In this document: piece after piece, positions 58,897-61,287 of the stretch | How positions within the stretch are numbered: the stretch's first letter is position 1 | How the letters are laid out: every line of letters begins with the position of its first letter | Assembly (NCBI GenBank): GCA_002440825.1 | Contig: DJVH01000009.1 | Coordinates: 1-61,287 of the forward strand | Direction: 5' to 3' | DNA length: 61,287 nt | DNA from: Bacteriovoracaceae bacterium UBA6261 | GTDB taxonomy: Bacteria; Bdellovibrionota; Bacteriovoracia; Bacteriovoracales; Bacteriovoracaceae | Translations under genes and position numbers: made by a program | The notes under the pieces: model-generated | Database searches by the model: none | What the model was told of the DNA's origin: nothing | What the model saw: only the letters and a program-made list of their open reading frames with translations

Positions 58897-59045
58897 AAGA
58901 AAGAATAAACAAAAGGGGCGACGGCCGTTCCATGCGCATATATGATCAAGGCCCCAAAGAGCACTAGAAAAATCAGCACAGGAATGAGCCACCACTTTTT
59001 GTGAGCGGAAAGAAAACGGATGATATCGCGGAAAGTTTCAATCAT
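58893..59045 (-). CDS. DUF5989-like small membrane protein (50 aa)
   Basis: The minus frame from ATG 59045 to TAA 58893 gives 50 residues: a short basic N-terminus (IETFRDIIRFLSAHKKWW), one membrane helix (LIPVLIFLVLFGALIIY) and the end HGTAVAPFVYSFF. This is the DUF5989 pattern (KKWWL...hydrophobic...APFIY). DUF5989 genes usually follow the carbamoyltransferase and SxtJ genes on the same strand; here it is reversed and its stop overlaps the SxtJ stop by 4 bases. It lies 17 bases downstream of the FtsX-like permease gene and may be cotranscribed with that exporter. Confidence 0.75.
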   Translation of the reverse strand: MIETFRDIIRFLSAHKKWWLIPVLIFLVLFGALIIYAHGTAVAPFVYSFF

Positions 59046-59062
59046 GCTAACAGCATAGAAAG

Positions 59063-60316
59063 TTAAAACTTAATCGTCAATCCATCCTGAAGTGAGTTCA
59101 TGTACGCTTTAATTGCCGGAATAAGTCCCGCCAGCGTTCCTGCAATGAAAATTCCCAGCAGGTAAAACCATTCGGTTTTTGAGAGGGGCTGAATTTCCAG
59201 ATACACGGAGAAGTTGGATTCAAGCCACGGCTTAACGAAAGTGAGAAGACCGTAAAGCGAACCGACGCCAATCAGGCAGCCCATGAAAACCAGAAAACTT
59301 GATTCATAAATGAGTAATGTAAAAACGTGCCGCGAGCTTGCGCCAAGTGATCTTAAAATGGCCATTTCTCTTCTTCTTTCATTGATGGATGTGTAAAGAG
59401 AAATGAGAATTGAGAGTACTCCAACGAGTAAAACACATAAGCTGACCAGAAAAAGAATTTGTTCAACGTAGCCAATTGTCTGCCACATTTCCTGCAAGGA
59501 CAGGGCGGGAATAATCGCCATGATCGGCTCTTTATCGTATTGATCAATATCCCTGCGCAGTTTTAAGACGGCAATTCTCGATTTAAGCTTCACCATAAAA
59601 GAAGTGAGCTGATTGATCTTGAGATTTTCTTTCTTGAATTTTTCAGCATCGATTTTTTCACCGCTTGGCACTCCGGTTTCCCAACCGATATGCATGGCCT
59701 CCATGCCGTAGAGGTTGATAAAAACGGCCGTGTCGATCGGCGTTTGAGTCGGTTTTAAAATCCCCACAATACGAAAAGGAGTGTTGTCATGAGACAGAAT
59801 CGATTCGCTTTGAATCCCATGGGAGAGGATAATTGGATCTCCACTTTTCAGTTTGAACTTACTGGCGACTTCACTTCCTAAAACGACATCAAAAGTGTCT
59901 GTAGGAATGAGTCCGCTTTCAAATTCAACTTTTTTATCTCCGCGGAACTGATAGTGCTGGAAAAAATTTTCATCTGTTGCGACGACGCGGAATCCTTTAT
60001 AAGAATCGCCCAGGGAAATAGGAATAGACCATTCAACCAGACGGTTGCTTTTAATATCTTCGTATGTTGACCAGCGGATATTGTTGACTGCATTTCCAAG
60101 ATGAAAAACAGTATAAAGAAGCAATTGAAGAGGACCGCCTTTGGCGCCGACGATGAGATCTGTTTTGCTGATGGTATTGGTAAATCCTTCTCTTGCCCCG
60201 TTTCTGATTCTTTCAATTCCTAAAAAAAGAGTCACTGAAAGCGCAATGGAAAGAACGCAGAGAAAGGAAGTGAACTTTCTGTTTGATAATGATCGGTATG
60301 TTAAAAAATTAATCAT
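59063..60316 (-). CDS. FtsX-like ABC transporter permease (MacB/LolC type)
   Basis: This 417-residue protein starts at the ATG at 60316, which overlaps the ATPase stop (ATGA). The longer upstream frame has no support. One N-terminal membrane helix (about 14-34) is followed by a long extracytoplasmic MacB-like domain (40-275) and three C-terminal helices (about 285-315, 335-370 and 380-405) with the FtsX motif RREMAILRSLGASSRHVFTLLIYES. It should work with the LolD-like ATPase and the DUF3299 protein, as a lipoprotein-release or efflux machine. Confidence 0.93.
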   Translation of the reverse strand: MINFLTYRSLSNRKFTSFLCVLSIALSVTLFLGIERIRNGAREGFTNTISKTDLIVGAKGGPLQLLLYTVFHLGNAVNNIRWSTYEDIKSNRLVEWSIPISLGDSYKGFRVVATDENFFQHYQFRGDKKVEFESGLIPTDTFDVVLGSEVASKFKLKSGDPIILSHGIQSESILSHDNTPFRIVGILKPTQTPIDTAVFINLYGMEAMHIGWETGVPSGEKIDAEKFKKENLKINQLTSFMVKLKSRIAVLKLRRDIDQYDKEPIMAIIPALSLQEMWQTIGYVEQILFLVSLCVLLVGVLSILISLYTSINERRREMAILRSLGASSRHVFTLLIYESSFLVFMGCLIGVGSLYGLLTFVKPWLESNFSVYLEIQPLSKTEWFYLLGIFIAGTLAGLIPAIKAYMNSLQDGLTIKF

Positions 60317-60993
60317 AGTCTGTTTATTTCCGGAAGAGAGAGAGTTCGGGGAAAGTATTTCTTCAAGCTGGTATCGTGGGAAACGAAAACCAGTGTGAAT
60401 TTTCTTTTTTCCCATTCAGAAAGAAGAAGATTCATAAATTCAGTCGTATTGTTTTCATCAAGAGAACTGGTCGGCTCATCTGCAATAATCAGCTTAGGAT
60501 TTCCAATGAGGGCACGGGCTGCGGCCACTCTCTGTTGTTGACCGATGGAAAGATCCGTCACGGTTTTGTGAGCATGATCAGAAAGGCCTAATGTTTTGAT
60601 GAGTTCATCGGCCTGGGCATTGTAGTCCACTCCCTGGCCTCTTTTTTTATTGATAAGACAAGGCAGGACAATATTTTCTTTGATATTGAGATAGGGAATG
60701 AGGTTAAAAATCTGAAAAATATAACCGACATTTTCCCCGCGCAGGTGATCACGGCCGCTTTGGGAGAGAGAATGCAGATTCTGTCCCAGAACTTCAACAT
60801 GACCTTCTCTGACTTCCAGAACTCCGGCAAGAATATTAAGCAGGGTGCTTTTTCCGTGTCCCGAAGGGCCGTAGAGAAAAACTTTTTCACCGCTTTCCAC
60901 TGCCAGTTCATCAATATTGAGAACCAATGGAGCCTTTTTATTTTTCTGATTATAAGCAAACTTTAAATTTTTTAAATAAACGGCGTTGCTCAT
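60313..60993 (-). CDS. LolD/MacB-type ABC transporter ATPase
   Basis: This 226-residue protein has Walker A GPSGHGKSTLLNIL, Q-loop YIFQIFNLIPYLNIKENI, signature LSIGQQQRVAAARALIG, Walker B LIIADEPTSSLDENNTTEFM and the H-loop VFVSHDTSLKKYF. The YIFQxFNLIPYLxxxENI segment is typical of the LolD/MacB group. It overlaps the permease gene by ATGA and follows the DUF3299 gene by 2 bases. Confidence 0.95.
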   Translation of the reverse strand: MSNAVYLKNLKFAYNQKNKKAPLVLNIDELAVESGEKVFLYGPSGHGKSTLLNILAGVLEVREGHVEVLGQNLHSLSQSGRDHLRGENVGYIFQIFNLIPYLNIKENIVLPCLINKKRGQGVDYNAQADELIKTLGLSDHAHKTVTDLSIGQQQRVAAARALIGNPKLIIADEPTSSLDENNTTEFMNLLLSEWEKRKFTLVFVSHDTSLKKYFPRTLSLPEINRL

Positions 60994-60995
60994 AA

Positions 60996-61287
60996 TTACT
61001 GCTTAATCTCTTTGTACTTAAGTCCTTCCATCTTATATGAGGACTCAAGGTCTTTATTGGCCTCAATGGAAAGTTTTCCGGTCAATTCGATAGGGTACAT
61101 AGAAGGCGCAACACCGGGGACACCTTTTTTCATTTTTACCAGAACGAGCTGGCTTGGAGGTGGTGGTGGAACGTGCATACAGGCCGGGATATAAGGCATG
61201 AAAAGAAATTCGGAAACTGTTTTAGAATCATAATCAAGCGGCATCATAAAGCCTTTCATTGTAATTTCTTTGCCAAGAATTTTTGAA
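60996..61287 (-). CDS. DUF3299-family protein (5' end outside window)
   Basis: The frame runs off the right edge without a start, giving 96 visible C-terminal residues. The signature GKEITMKGFMMPLD, then FLFMPYIPACMHVPPPPPSQLVLVKM is the DUF3299 pattern, often found next to a MacB-like ATPase and FtsX-like permease. The conserved Cys-x-His pair (ACMH) may bind metal. The only ATG in view (61257-61259) is internal, since upstream codons continue the family motif. It is exported in other members, so the signal peptide should lie beyond the edge. Confidence 0.85.
   Translation of the reverse strand, partial: SKILGKEITMKGFMMPLDYDSKTVSEFLFMPYIPACMHVPPPPPSQLVLVKMKKGVPGVAPSMYPIELTGKLSIEANKDLESSYKMEGLKYKEIKQ

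Noticed and set aside
60317..60415. Longer N-terminus for the FtsX-like permease
   Set aside because: It would cover the ATPase gene end; the ATG at 60316 overlaps the ATPase stop as ATGA and begins at the first membrane helix.
1..61287. CRISPR array, prophage or integrative element
   Set aside because: No regularly spaced repeats, integrase, phage structural genes or tRNA-edge duplications were seen; the only mobile-type gene is the single Y1 transposase.

Overview
This 61.3 kb window is ordinary chromosomal DNA, densely coded and apparently without prophage, plasmid or rRNA/tRNA genes. It probably comes from a Gram-negative bacterium of the Bdellovibrionota, of the Bacteriovorax/Peredibacter kind. 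That assignment is an inference. It rests on moderate G+C, many secreted or lipid-anchored proteins of unknown family, an isolated FliL-like protein, an L,D-transpeptidase next to a bactofilin, M16 and S8 secreted proteases, receiver proteins with degenerate domains, and a LolD/FtsX-type exporter. No single marker gene proves it.

Layout. 1-9.8 kb: a YceI-like tail, an acetyl-CoA hydrolase/transferase, a receiver protein with a decayed HD-GYP domain, HtpG, a one-domain asparaginase with a membrane partner, a Cys-rich lipoprotein, methylmalonyl-CoA epimerase and a rhomboid-fold protein without its catalytic His. 10-17.6 kb: a large secreted coiled-coil protein, FliL, alanine dehydrogenase, a four-gene membrane redox operon (FixH/YtkA-like plus a NosR/NapH-like ferredoxin) and a metallo-beta-lactamase-fold hydrolase. 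17.7-22.8 kb: an active/inactive pair of M16 proteases, then an L,D-transpeptidase, coiled-coil membrane protein and bactofilin operon. 23-32 kb: an acidic coiled-coil protein, a diguanylate cyclase, a metallophosphoesterase, a histone H1-like protein with NAD synthetase, a DMT permease and a nucleotide-sugar epimerase with a glycosyltransferase. 32-46 kb: a secreted protein, a candidate structured RNA, Kup, a degenerate receiver-TPR protein, a polar amino acid ABC importer, ApaG, HiPIP, a DTW protein, FabH, secreted proteins, a subtilisin and a pseudouridine synthase. 46.5-61.3 kb: a REP-associated Y1 transposase, SDR, MATE, photolyase plus epimerase facing a CarH-like MerR regulator, glutathione peroxidase, a two-gene ABC exporter, an SGNH hydrolase facing a NodU-type carbamoyltransferase with SxtJ and DUF5989 partners, and a DUF3299/LolD/FtsX exporter.

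The most unusual items are these. A heptameric repeat (consensus ACAGTTA) sits just beyond the stop codons of two separate genes. A 15-bp perfect hairpin buries the start codon and ribosome binding site of the Y1 transposase. A CarH/LitR-type regulator has lost three of the four residues that hold cobalamin, yet still faces a photolyase operon across an array of TTAGAC-type repeats. The kup downstream region contains a foldable RNA whose wobble pair and GNRA loop make sense only on the minus strand. Finally, a 50-residue DUF5989 gene lies reversed behind the carbamoyltransferase/SxtJ pair.
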